A stretch of DNA of 64,000 bases. Origin: Amoebidium appalachense (taxonomy: Eukaryota; Ichthyosporea). The translations under genes and the position numbers were made by a program. The notes beneath the pieces were generated by a model. It ran no database searches and was not told the origin of the DNA. It saw nothing but the letters and a program-made list of their open reading frames with translations. Positions 49,412 to 60,990 of the stretch are shown here, piece after piece (position 1 is the stretch's first letter; each line of letters starts with the position of its first letter). The stretch is taken from positions 7,006,001 to 7,070,000 of the forward strand of contig CAVNZM010000007.1 in assembly GCA_963693365.1 (NCBI GenBank), given 5' to 3'.

Positions 49412-50993
49412 TTAAAAAGCGATTTTGCTTGTGGCCATGTCACAGATGATTGGTGGGTTTCCAGGAAAAGCGATACAAAGCGGGTTGGTGCCTCGATGGG
49501 CCTCAGCACCCCCATATGCTGCCACCTGCAAATTCATTTATTTCAATCATTTACATTTATTATTTACGGTATTTATTATTTATTCATTAACTTGCAAGCG
49601 CTTGTTGGTAAACCCATGTCAAGTTATTTATGACTAGCACCTATTGGTAATGTCAGTAATAAATAATTGTGTGTGCTTTGGGGGAGAGACGAATGCGTAA
49701 AACAAGGCAGAGGTATGCGTCAAAATCATGCAGGTGCTTGTGCAGGTGTTAAGTGTGTGATGTGGTGGTGGCGTAGGCTTAATCAGTGGCGGCATGTCTG
49801 GTGGTGTTGCGGGGTCGTGGGGTGTTGTGTGTGTGTATATGTGTGCTCGTGCGCATGTGCATGTGCGTGCATGTGTGTATGTGTATGTGTGTGCGCGCGT
49901 GGGAGTATTTGTTGTATCTATGTTTGGTTCGATGTGTGTGCTGACGGGGTGGGAGGGGGGGGGGGGGGAGGGGGGGACGGGGGCAGGGTGGGGGGAAGAG
50001 GAATAAGTGAATGGGACAGATGTGAGGACAAGAAATCGACACTCTGTGTTGTGTCAACAGTTCCCTTGACCTTACGAATATCAACTCTGTCAACTATACC
50101 CATGCACAGTAAGTAGCAGTAATGCAGCCAGTAAACACTCTGCTCACACATCCTTATACAGCAGAGTCCTGCAGACGGCCGCATGGGGTAGATACACTAA
50201 TCTGTAAACTCATGGAAAAATTGGGGGCCGGGGGGGGAGGGGGGAGGGGGGGGGGGGGGGGTCTGGTTTTATTTTATTAAAAAAAAAGGATTCTATTGGT
50301 GGAAGCTTGGGGGGGATGGGGGAGGGGGGGGGGGGGGGGGGAGGGATGGGCTGTGTTTCTTCATTTTTTATGATTCATTGATTGGTGGAAGGCCAGGAGG
50401 GGGAGGGGGGGAGGGGGGGAGGAGCCACCTGTGCACCAGGTTTAACATTGACCAAATGGATAGAAGCCAAACCAGCAGAGGTGCACTGTTCGGCCCAATG
50501 TCCTGGGGGAGGGGGGGGGGAGGGGGGTGTTAGATTAGTTGGTGGGCAACATGGAAGAAAAGAGACCAGGAAAAACACAAAAGGTAAAATATTACAAAAA
50601 TAAAAAAGAGAGAGTAGGAACAATACAAGGATAAAACTTACAAAAGAAGAGAGGAAAAACACAAAGATAAAAATTCAAAAGAAAAGAAAGTAAGAAAACA
50701 CAAAGATAAAAATTACAAAAGAAAAGAGACTAGGAAAAACACAAAGATAAAAATTACAAAAGAAGATGTTAGAGCATTCCTCTCCTCCCTCCCCTCCCAC
50801 TTCCTCTCCCTCCAAAATAAATATTCACACTGACACATATCCAGGGTATCTCCACACAACTCTCTAATGTAAGTTTGTATGTCGTCTGTGTGTGTGTTGT
50901 ATGTTTGTGCGGGCGTATTTGGGGTATGGGGGAGAGGGGGGGGGGGGGGGGGGGGGAGGGCGTATGCCATGGTGTCTTCGTGTTCTTCCACAA

Positions 50994-51088
<95 letters not shown>

Positions 51089-53309
51089 CGCATGGTGTAC
51101 TTGCTATGTGTTATGTTTATTGTAACACACAAGTGTGCCATAGGTGTGCATGCACGTGTCTCCACCATCTCCAAACAAAAGCACACATTTTCCAGCACGC
51201 ACCTATGCGCCCGATATGGAAGGAGTCCCTAAGTGCCACGGTAGCCAATCCAAATCCACCTCTAACTTTTGCTATGCCCAGATCCATAGCCTCTGTATGG
51301 CCACAAAAATACGTCAGTATGCTCGATTACGATTGGATGGTTTGCAACACGTATTAAAACGTCTTCTTTTCATGGATCATTCCCCCTCACTACCACCGCC
51401 ATCACCCCCCCCCCCCCCCCCCCCCCCCCCCCACACACACACAAAAAAAAAAAAAGGAAAAAAAAGAAATTGGACTTATTAGGCTTGCTCTGTTTTATTT
51501 TCAGCTTACTTTCAATGAACCTTACTTCTTTCTCCTCGTCCTCTTTTTCTTCGTTTAATTCCTGTTCTTCATCATTTCGTCATTTCGTTTTTCTTTTTTT
51601 TTTCTTTTTGATTTCTTTCTTTCTTTCTTTTTTTTTTCTTTTTCTTTTTTCTTTCTTTCTTTCTTTCTTTTTTTTTTTTTTTTGGGGGGGGGAGGGGGGG
51701 GAGGAGGGAGGAAGGGGGTGCATCCTCACGCGTAAGCGGGGACGGGAAATCTCCCCTCAGTCAACTCAGGCCCCAACCAACAGTTAACACACCCTCATTG
51801 GCCTTATAATCGCAGTATATATATATCCTCCTTCAATCCTCTTCCCGCCCGCCCCTCCCCCCACCTCACGCGGTTCTCCAGACCCCATGTGCCCGTACCA
51901 GTTTCAAGCACAATCCCCATCCCGCAATCCCCCCCCCCCCCCCCCCCCTCCCTCCCCCCCCTTCCCCCTTCCCCTTCTCCCAATCCCCGTTTTGAAAGAA
52001 CTACCTCCCCCCCACCCCCCCCCCCTCCCCCCCCCCCGGTCCTCCTTTCTCCCTATATTTCCCTTCCTCGTAGGGGTAGCCAAAAATGAGAGTTGTCTCC
52101 TCCTCTCCTCTTTTGCATATGTATACGACCGGCAGATATCATAAAAATACGGCAGGCAGAAAATCTCGATACTGCCTCGGTCAGTGTGGGAAACCAAGGC
52201 AATAGGAATAAAACATCAAGTAGAAGAGCTTTAACGGGGGAAAGACACGGGGGCCCCCTAGAAGGGGGGGGGGGGGGGCAGGCATGAGAGCGAGGGATGG
52301 GGATCCAGGAAAGCGGGATTAGGGAAAAGGGGAAGGGGGGAGAGGGCAGGGGGAGGAAGGGGGGCAGGGGGGGGGGGGGGGGAGGGGGGTAAGGAGAGTA
52401 AGGGCTGGAAGGGAAAGAGGAGCAATGAAAAAAGGAAAGGAAGGGAAGGAAAGGGGCGGACGGGGGGAGGGAGGGAAGGGGTGGGGTGGGGGGGGGGGGG
52501 GGGGGGGAAGGTTGGAGAGCGAGGGTTGGAGAAAAAAGGAGGTTAAATAAAATGGGAGGGCAATGGTGGATGGGGTTGGAAGGCGGCGGGGGGAGGGGGG
52601 AGAGGGGGGAGTTACCCTTTGCAGCGACCTGGCCAAAAGCATGGTTGCCATCCACAACCAATGATATGGGCGTATCATAGGCCACCGTGGCATGCCCATT
52701 TATGGTATGGGTACCCTCACGCTACGCCTTAACATAGCGCGGAAGCATGCCTATCCTGGTCAGTTTTAAGGTGAGATTTGGTGTTACGGAGAGCGACGAA
52801 ATTTCCGTGAAATTTTATAACCCTCTCACTCATTCGACATTTTAATGGGATGCCCCAATAGTAGTTTAAAGGTTTTGGTCATGGAATATACACGTGAAAA
52901 GGGAATGGAGTGCTATAGAAAAATAAATGTTGATGAAAACAGAGACGGGATAAGAAGGGAATTAAAAGTGATGTTTGTTCTTTGTGTGGAGACTCCTGCC
53001 CTCGGGGGCAAGATACGGGAAGGGTTGGCATTAATAGGTAGGAAATGCCTGGTGGGACAGAGAGTGAGGGGGGGAGTGAGGGGGGGGGGAGAAACGGTGG
53101 CGGAAAGGAAAAGAAGGACTTGGGAGGGGGGGAAAGGGGGGGGAAAGAGGGGGCACCAGGTTGGGAAAATGAGAAAGAATAGACCGACCATAAAAAGAGG
53201 ATTATCGAGGCAGTATTGCACACAGAGAGCAGTATGGGTGCTTGTGAGGTGCAGGGAGAAGAAAAAACGGGCCCCACAGGGATCGAGGGGGGTGGGTGGG
53301 TGGGTGGGT

Positions 53310-53342
<33 letters not shown>

Positions 53343-53567
53343 GGGGGGCATGCAGAACCTCTGGGTCATATCTTCTATGGTACAATAGACATATGACCAT
53401 TGTATTGCAAAGCGGATCCGGGGGTTGTTGGGGGGAGGGAGGGAGTGGAGGGAGAGAGTGGGGGGAAGCGGCGGAAAGAGTGGACAGAAAAGTGGCGAGG
53501 TGCTGATGTTTGGTGGGGCATATTTTGTTGCTGGCAGAAAGGGAGGTGTGCCCCGGGGAGGAGGGAG

Positions 53568-53601
<34 letters not shown>

Positions 53602-53971
53602 GGGGGGGGGGGGGGAGGGGGGGAAGGGAGGGGGATTAGTGTACAGGCCAAGGAGTGGGATGGGTAGGAGAGAGATGTTGTTAGGAAATGTGTATGCGGA
53701 GATCGTAGTCACAAGGATTTTGAGGCGGAGGGAGGAAGGGAGAGAGGGAAACCTGCCGGGTGGACAAGTGAGTCGTGAGGAGAAAGGCCGGGGGGAGAGG
53801 GTGGGGGGGGGGGGGGGGGGGGGGGGGGGAGGGGGGGGGGGGGGGGGTTCACCCGTGACCAGTCAGGTTTGCACGAACCAAATGGTCCGCTACAAGTGTG
53901 GCCTCTTCTTTGCTGCTGCCCATAGCCTCCACCACACCAACACAGAAGCGGTGCAGTGCTGGAGCACTAAT
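49412..53971 (-). CDS. N-terminal part of an Ldh_2-family malate/L-lactate dehydrogenase
   Basis: Minus-strand exons 53971-53853, 52755-52616, 51292-51203, 50502-50429 and 49525-49412 join with matching phases (0/2, 2/1, 1/1, 1/0, 0). In order they give AMGSSKEEATLVADHLVRAN, LPRYVKA, DTPISLVVDGNHAFGQVAA, ALRDSFHIGRIG, HWAEQCTSAGLASIHLVNV, AYGGAEAHRGTNPLCIAFPG and DMATSKIAF. These are the ordered landmarks of Ldh_2 (PF02615) enzymes, which form an unusual NAD(P)-binding fold. Oddities: TAG replaces one codon after YVKA (52722-52724). The GH(D/E)SHG motif is reduced to GHG at the exon 53853/52755 join. TAA follows SKIAF at 49412-49414, where the family continues GKI. The start codon and the C-terminal half are absent here. 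It could be a pseudogene. Confidence 0.72.
50998..51091. repeat. (TG)n with (CG)n end
   Basis: About 40 TG units end in GCGCGCGCGC, in an intron of the minus-strand gene. Confidence 0.95.
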
Positions 53972-55623
53972 CTGATGGTAGGTAACTGTGTGGATGTGTG
54001 GGCCAAGGTGAGGACGTATAAAACTAGGTATACTATTAACCCCTTAAACCGTGTTGTGCTTTTCAGTGAATTCCGAGTTTCAAAACTTCGTGTGAGAACG
54101 GAAGATTACAATAGGTCTTGCAGGTATTTACTTTCTATCTCATATGGCTGCATATAACGAGCTCGAGTGTGATGACAAAATGTGTTAGGGTGGCACGTTG
54201 TCCACACACAGACGTGGGCCAAGGTGAGGACGTATAAAACCAGGTATACTATTAACCCCTTAAACCGTGTTGTGCTTTTCAGTGAATTCCGAGTTTCAAA
54301 ACTTCGTGTGAGAACGGAAGATTACGTTAGGTCATGCAGGTATTTACTTTCTATCTCATATGGCTGCATATAACGAGCTCGAGTGTGATGACAAAATGTG
54401 TTAGGGTGGCACGTTGTCCACACACAGACGTAGTTCTACGTGGTGTTTGTAGGTGCTTGTCCTGGGTTCCGCAGAGTGGTGTTTTGCATCATCGTAGGCA
54501 TATTATGGTGTAAGGGGCTTGTCATTGAGGTTTTAAAAAAAAACAGGATTACTCCTTACCATGTTTCGGTGTTTTAGTCCTATGGCACAAGAACGGCTAT
54601 TCGTAGCCATATTTGGTAGCTTGGCAACTCACAGAAATGTGCTACAGTGAAATCCGATTGGCTCGTTTGCTCCAAAACATTGGGCAAGCAAAACTTTTTG
54701 TCATCCATATGGCATGTCTCAGCTAACCGTTGACAGTGTAGGGAGAAGTGTACAGTACATTAGGGCTATGAATGTACACTGGGCTGTCAGTCTGTGCCAG
54801 ACCCTCCCGCCAATTTGTATTTTCAATATATTATGCAGCAGTAAATGCATGCGCTTTTGTTTTGGTGTGTTGAGCTTTATCTACTGGCTGTGAATGGTGC
54901 GCCTGGATCAGGCTGGATGTCGGATGTAACTACAAAAAGATATGACACTCAAGCTTGGATCTCCCAAAACTTTGTGAGGGGGCGTAAATGTAGTCACTGT
55001 ACATGCGTGGTTGTCGCCAACTTCCGGGAATCTGAGACACCGTTTCCATTTATGTGTAGCTAGTAATTATGGATAATGCAGTCTCGCTAATACCATAATC
55101 TCCTTTAGATGTTTGGAATAATCGACTTTCATTTTACACAAGACATCGTGCATACAGTCTATAGCTAATTAGGTGTGTACATGCAGATATATGTGTAACG
55201 GAATTTCACTGCTTGGCCTAAATCTAGAAACTGGCCATGGAAAAAAAACTTCATAAAGCTTATAATTTGACTGGGTGTTTCAAACGATAGGGATGTAAGT
55301 ATGCACGGCATACTTACAATAACAAAAACTTCACGAGTCACCAGTATGTAGCAAGTGCAGACTAATACCTGAACCCTGTGAAAATCATCATGCATATGTA
55401 CGATATATTTTTATTTTTATTTTTATAATGACTTTATTGATATGCTCATGAAAAGAGAAGCAAGCCAGAGATACCACAGATATCTCAGAGAAGAAAATAC
55501 AAAAACCCCTATTCACGGATAAGGAGGAGATAACGACTCAAATAATCATACACATATTCAAACTGACGACGAATACGCAGTTCCTGCCAATGTAGCAGAC
55601 ATTCGAAGGTAGAGAGGGAAAAC
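53972..55623. other. intergenic, with a two-copy tandem repeat
   Basis: Unusually free of microsatellites. The first exon of the dehydrogenase gene should lie here, but none was recognised. The tandem repeat at 53999-54428 fills the start. Confidence 0.5.
53999..54428 (+). repeat. 215-bp tandem duplication
   Basis: Two copies (53999-54213 and 54214-54428) differ at only a handful of bases, for example AACTAGG/AACCAGG and TACAATAGG/TACGTTAGG. Each contains a splice-like segment (cttttcag, 57 bases, then TGCAG|gtattt) that is open in one phase only. Confidence 0.95.
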
Positions 55624-55842
55624 TTATTCAAGAGGTTTGGGGGATCCCTCACCTGCATAGTTTACCCAATCAGATGATCTTTTCACACAAAACTTGTAAA
55701 CTGGAATCTGGGATGGAATGTAGCCGTAGGTATATAAACGATCCTGTACTCCCACTTTGTCCCAGAACACCGCTCCGGTCCATGTTGTACACATCCGATC
55801 GTCGACGTCGCCGGAACTTTGTGTCAATTTGAAGAGCAACAT
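55624..55842 (-). CDS. possible small gene, 72 codons
   Basis: A minus-strand ATG at 55842 opens 72 codons to TAA at 55624. The composition is ordinary (TWTGAVFWDKVGVQD, GYIPSQIPVYKFCVKRSSDW) rather than low-complexity. A minus-strand AATAAA (TTTATT at 55433) lies about 185 bases downstream. It starts 92 bases from the oppositely directed tyrosinase ATG. No family was recognised. Chance remains possible at this length. Confidence 0.35.
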   Translation of the reverse strand: MLLFKLTQSSGDVDDRMCTTWTGAVFWDKVGVQDRLYTYGYIPSQIPVYKFCVKRSSDWVNYAGEGSPKPLE

Positions 55843-55933
55843 AATACATCGTTTTTCCTCGCATTAGGCTATTCCTATAAACAAACTAATTACATTGATT
55901 ATTCTCACAAAGCCTACAATATAAATAAACAAA

Positions 55934-58804
55934 ATGCGTAGGTGTGCAGGTCTTCTCGCAGCCACATGCTTGGCACACACAGCCCATGCCCAGCTCATCG
56001 ACAGCAGTAATGGGAACATTCAAGCCTTCCTAGACCCCAACATCGACAGCTCAGGAAACGAGGGTGTGAAATGTCCGCCTGGGTTTTACATGTTCTCCTT
56101 TGAAAATGGTATGTAAACAAGTTTGCATTCCTTAGTTATATTTATGCCTTTGGACGCTTCAGTGATCACAATTGTATTGTATATTGCGTATTTGCATGTG
56201 TACGTGTCGAGGGAGCTCTCTCTAGCTGGTGTACATATGCCCCTTGCTGTGAAAAAAATACCCTTCTTTGCTTCGTTGTCTTTCCAGCAAAAGCCCTCAA
56301 ATAGCTTCCCCTAATGGTTTTGCGTTCTGCATGCACCACTACGTATTAGCTAGATAATAACTATAGATAATCGTTAATTCAAGAAATTTTATCTAGGATT
56401 TCAATGCCTGTACATGCTCTGTATGTACCTCATGCTCAACCTTTCCATACAGGCCTGGCCGGCATGGGATGCATATCCGAGTGTCCGAGTTGGACCACTC
56501 CAATAGACGGTGTGTGCGTAAACGTTGTGCCACCTGTGACGTGTCAGGCAAACCAACGCCTTGTCAACGGCAACTGCGTGACCGTGTGTGCAACTGGTAG
56601 TCAATGGAACGGACGGCAGTGTGTAAGGTGTCGGTCAGGTTTCCAATGGAGTGGGACAGGTAAATCGTGTGTTGACATAAATGAGTGCAGAACCCTGCGC
56701 CCAGCCTGCCAGGCGGGGTGTGTGAACACGCGTGGAAGCTACTACTGCCTTTGCAGGCGTCCCAACGGGTCGGTTGTTAAATGCGGAACCGTCACCACTA
56801 CACAGCCATCTCCTCCTCCCACCATTACAACAACAACAACAACAACCACTCGTCCCCCATTTTCCAGTGACCCGCTACCATCCATCACTACTCCCGTCCC
56901 CGTCTCTTCTACCACCACTACAACAACTACAACACCGCCACCCACCACCACCACCACCACCACCCGGCCAACCACTACTACAACAGTTCCCACCACCACT
57001 ACTACTACCACCACTACAACCACCACTACTCCCCGCCCCACAACCACCACTACACGTCCCACCACCACCACCACCACCACCACTACTCGCCCCAACCACC
57101 ACCACCACCACCACCACCACCACCACCACCACCACCACACCAACCCCGACCCCGGATCTCTGTGCTGGTCTAGTGGATGCCCAAGGAAGGCGTGTGCGCA
57201 TGGAATGGCGGGAACTGAGCCCGGCCCAGAAATCCAACTACATCAACGCCGTGAAAGAGCTATTCTTGTCAGGCAAATGGGAAACAGTCAAATCCGCACA
57301 TTGGCATCCCGACACCCAAACCTATGGCCACAATAGCAACGCATTCCTTCCGTGGCACCGGCAGATGTTGATGATGTATGAAAATCAGTTGCGCAGCCTG
57401 GGAGGTACCTACTCGTGCATCACTCTGCCATACTGGGACTGGACTCAGGATGTGAAGGATGTGCCCACCACACGTCCAACCATTTCCGTCGTGGAGGACT
57501 GGAATGGCATCGGTCTGTATCCCTCCCTCCCAAGGCTCCCCCCCCCCCCCCCCCCCCCCCCGGGAACCCCTTCTACGCAGCAATCGCTGGTACACCTAGA
57601 ACACTGCCCTTTCTCTCAAACTTTTGCCTTCCCCCGTTCCCCCCCCTTCAACCCGCAACACACACACTCACCCACCCACCCAATTGCAAGCCTTCTCCCT
57701 TCCAATACCCCCCCCCCCCCCCCTCTCTCTCTCTCTCTCTCACCCCCCCCCCCCCCCCCCCCCCCCCGCCCCCAAAGATGGCTGGCTACCTCACCTTTCC
57801 CCAATAAAACTTGAAAATACCAAAATATTTAACTAACCTAAGTTTTTTACCCTCTGCAGGTGCCTCTTGCGTGATCGACAACTTCATTGGTCGTGTACGC
57901 TACGGACCCGACAATCAGTGCGTCACCCGTCCATTTGACCGCACATGGACCACCCTCGGTCCCTCCCAATTTGCCGCCGGTGTCGTTAACCGCACCATGT
58001 TCGACAGTTTCAATACCTGGGTTCGACAGTTTCAATACCTGGGCTAAGGGTTGGCACGGTACGATTCACGTGAACGTTGCCGGAACCATGAGCGATATTC
58101 TCTACTCACCCAACGACCCTCTTTTCTTCCTCCACCACACTTTCGTCGACAAGATGTGGGCGACTTGGCAGGCGTGCCAGGGTTTTGACAAAGACCCAGG
58201 AAGCGTTGTTTCTACCGCAGTCTACACTACAAACTGGGTGACCATGCCACATGGGTTTGATGATCAGATGGCCGTGTTTAATTTCCCCGTCACGCCTCGC
58301 AACGTTCACGACATTAACGTCATGGGGTACACCTACGCATCGGACGCGATGGATCGCTCCACCTATATCACTCTCCTTTCTACGTGCCCCCGTCCCGTTC
58401 CCTGGGCGCGTCGCCTTCTCAGCAGCCCAGTGTCAATGTCGGCGCCTCAAACAAGACTTGTCAATACCCCCTTTTCTGTTAGCCCCCAGGTTACCACCGT
58501 TGACCCTGATTCCAACCGCGTAATTTCTGCGCCTCTCAGCACTGTTTCCAACTTTGTGGATAAATCTGGTGCGATTACCGTTGAGGCGGTGGTGCGTGCG
58601 TCCGTTTCCGATACAGCCAATCAGCTGTTCCAGGAGGCGCTTGCCAGGGCACCGGCTGTTACCTCAAATCCCGCCGAGCAGCGAAAGGTGGCCCTTGTTC
58701 ACGCGGCCAGGGTTGAATGTGAGGGTCTACCCCCCAGGGAGCGCCTGCCTGCCGAGTGGCAAGCGCTCATGGGAATTCAGGACAATGAGCCCCTATGCCC
58801 GTAA
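55934..58804 (+). CDS. secreted EGF-tyrosinase (type 3 copper protein)
   Basis: Exons 55934-56108, 56453-57512 and 57860-58804 join in phase 1 at both introns. The protein starts with a signal peptide (MRRCAGLLAATCLAHTAHA). It continues with Cys-rich repeats and a calcium-binding EGF signature (DINEC...CVNTRGSYYCLC, about 56680-56755), then a long Thr/Pro linker. The tyrosinase core follows: CuA with SAHWHP and GHNSNAFLPWHR (about 57295-57363), PYWDW, and CuB with HGTIHVN and NDPLFFLHHTFVDKMW (about 58055-58160). All copper-ligand histidines appear present. AATAAA lies at 59044. Tyrosinases oxidise phenols, and secreted animal forms act in pigment, shell or cuticle hardening. Two breaks interrupt the frame: one extra base near 57094 in the linker and a 22-bp duplication at 57999-58042. 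It is either a recent pseudogene or affected by sequence error. Confidence 0.88.
57999..58042 (+). repeat. 22-bp tandem duplication inside the tyrosinase exon
   Basis: The unit at 57999-58020 (from GTTCGACAG to ACCTGG) is repeated exactly at 58021-58042. Because 22 is not a multiple of 3, it shifts the frame just before the CuB histidines. With one copy the frame would be continuous. Confidence 0.95.
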
Positions 58805-59261
58805 AATGTATATAGTGTTTCATCTGTAGATAAATATAATCTTAGCCTGCAGAATCTGCCGAGATGTGCTATAAAGTTCAGTGGTAATACTGATTGGAAT
58901 GATAATCATTGGCAGCCTAAAAAAATGTGCCCACGAGGTAGAAAATTAGTATGTAGGATGTCATCAGGTGTGTAGTGGCATTGTATGTTCACCACCTGAC
59001 GCGTATGGCTGAATTCTCGTATTATTCAAGAGTATTAGTTACAAATAAAGCATTAAAATTTAGTATAATTTAGGTTCTTGGTATACATACGATATTTACT
59101 GGCGTTACAGTGTCTACGCAACCAAATGGCCTGCTCCATGTAAGAGCTCCCTTTCCCCTCCCCCCCTCCCCCCTCCCCGGGGGATTTTTAGGGATCATAT
59201 ACCACCTCCGAGTTGCAACAACTACGGTGGATGCACTGACTGATTCACGCCGTGGTCTGTC

Positions 59262-59815
<554 letters not shown>

Positions 59816-60388
59816 ACACGCACATGCACACACCGTGACATGCACACAGTTACTCACTTACATACTCAATATGTAATGCAGGCAGTTGCTACGTATGAGC
59901 CTGGGCTAGGCACGTGACAGCACAGATATAGACACTAGTGTACGTACTGCACACTAAGGGTATGTACATCTATCTGGAAATTCTCGGGAAATTTAGGTAC
60001 CTTGCCGGAAAGGAAAGTTGCCGGAAAGATAGGTGAAATTTTGGGAAAGGAGCGAGAAATTTAGGATATCGTGGGATGGATGATCTTGTTTGATCCGAGC
60101 GATCTATCTCGGGAATTTCGAAAAAAGGAGGCCGGAAAGATCCAAATTTCTCGTGGTCTAGGGGTATGTATGTGGTATATAGGGTATGGTTTACCGGCTT
60201 TTGCCCTCTTCCTTTGGAAGGCACATGATTGGACTGCAAGACTCGTAAACAAACCAAAAAAGGTGGGAGTCTTAACCATGTCCAATGACACTGTTTTCCT
60301 GAGAGAGGGGCGATGGGATTGTTTGTAATCCAATCAAAGTGAGCATAACAAGAGCTTGACCGTAGGCTAACTATATAATTGACCGGAA

Positions 60389-60408
60389 CACTGGCGGGCC
60401 CGCCAGTG
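60389..60408. promoter_or_regulatory. perfect 20-base palindrome
   Basis: CACTGGCGGGCCCGCCAGTG reads the same on both strands. It lies about 110 bases upstream of the CCAAT/TATA pair and 215 bases upstream of the ATG at 60623. It could be a dimeric protein-binding site; this is inferred from position only. Confidence 0.4.
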
Positions 60409-60500
60409 CAGCCTAAGCACCACTTTAAAAAAAATTACTCTTGGAGGGAAACGATTGTAGTGGCTGAAATCGCAAGATTAATGTAATTGGCAGCATTCAA

Positions 60501-60554
60501 CCAATGAAAACAAATGTTTGCAAGCGATTGTTGACACTTTGGAAGGGTATATAT
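60501..60554 (+). promoter_or_regulatory. candidate core promoter: CCAAT and TATA elements
   Basis: CCAAT at 60501-60505 and TATATAT at 60548-60554 are spaced about 45 bases apart. The ATG of the exon at 60623 is about 70 bases after the TATA element. The spacing fits an animal-type RNA polymerase II promoter. AT-rich matches also arise by chance. Confidence 0.4.
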
Positions 60555-60622
60555 GCTGTAACTTGCAATTGCACTTGACAGAAACACCGTACGATTTCTA
60601 CTTGTACTCGAATCTCTTCAAA

Positions 60623-60727
60623 ATGGCCTCATTCTCTGCTGCAGCTGTCAGCATTACGAAACGTAAAAGTACCACTTCCACTTTTCTGGTGGCCGATCTC
60701 GTTGCCACTGAGCCCACCAACCATGAA
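60623..60727 (+). CDS. candidate first exon with an eh1-like repressor motif
   Basis: The ATG at 60623 opens 35 codons in phase 0, ending at GAA|gtgtgt. The sequence is Ser/Ala/Thr-rich with a basic patch (TKRKSTT), then FLVADLV. That fits the engrailed-homology-1 pattern (F-x-I/V-x-x-I/L-L/M/V), which sits near the N-terminus of many homeodomain and forkhead factors and recruits Groucho/TLE co-repressors. No DNA-binding domain exon was found before the window ends at 64000. The promoter elements upstream support a gene start. The motif is short, so identity is tentative. Confidence 0.42.
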
Positions 60728-60799
60728 GTGTGTGCGCGTGTGCGCGTGTGTGCCTGTGTACACTTTGTGCGCGTGCGTGTGTATATGTGTTTATGGCGA

Positions 60800-60990
60800 G
60801 AAATTTCGAAAGAAATTTAGGTAGCTTTCGAGAAAGACGGGAAATTTCTTGGAAAGATAGGTACCTGGTGGGAAAGATTTTGGGAAAGATAGGTTCATTT
60901 TTCAAGAATTTCCGGGAAAGGATCTAGGAAAGTTAGGTCGATTTTGGGAAAGATTGGGAAAAATCTAAAAGAAAGATAGGTTTTTTTTGA
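60800..60990 (+). repeat. degenerate GGGAAAGATAGGT-type tandem repeats
   Basis: The words GGGAAAGAT, GAAAGATAGGT and GAAATTTAGGTA recur about every 20-30 bases. The same words occur at about 59975-60140, so two related clusters flank the candidate promoter and first exon. Confidence 0.75.

Noticed and set aside
51850-52250. A further dehydrogenase exon on the minus strand (reading DNSHFW)
   Set aside because: It resembles the family's SNHFG motif, but exon 51292-51203 already supplies that position (DSFHIGRIG) with matching phases.
53510-53990. Plus-strand frame over 53860-53970 as a gene
   Set aside because: The minus strand of the same stretch encodes a clear Ldh_2 N-terminal segment with good splice sites, so the plus frame is its shadow.
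53999-54373. Plus-strand exon-like segments inside the 215-bp repeat as real coding exons
   Set aside because: Each segment is open in one phase only, and no flanking exon ends in the matching phase. The nearby coding signal is on the other strand (dehydrogenase exon 53971-53853).
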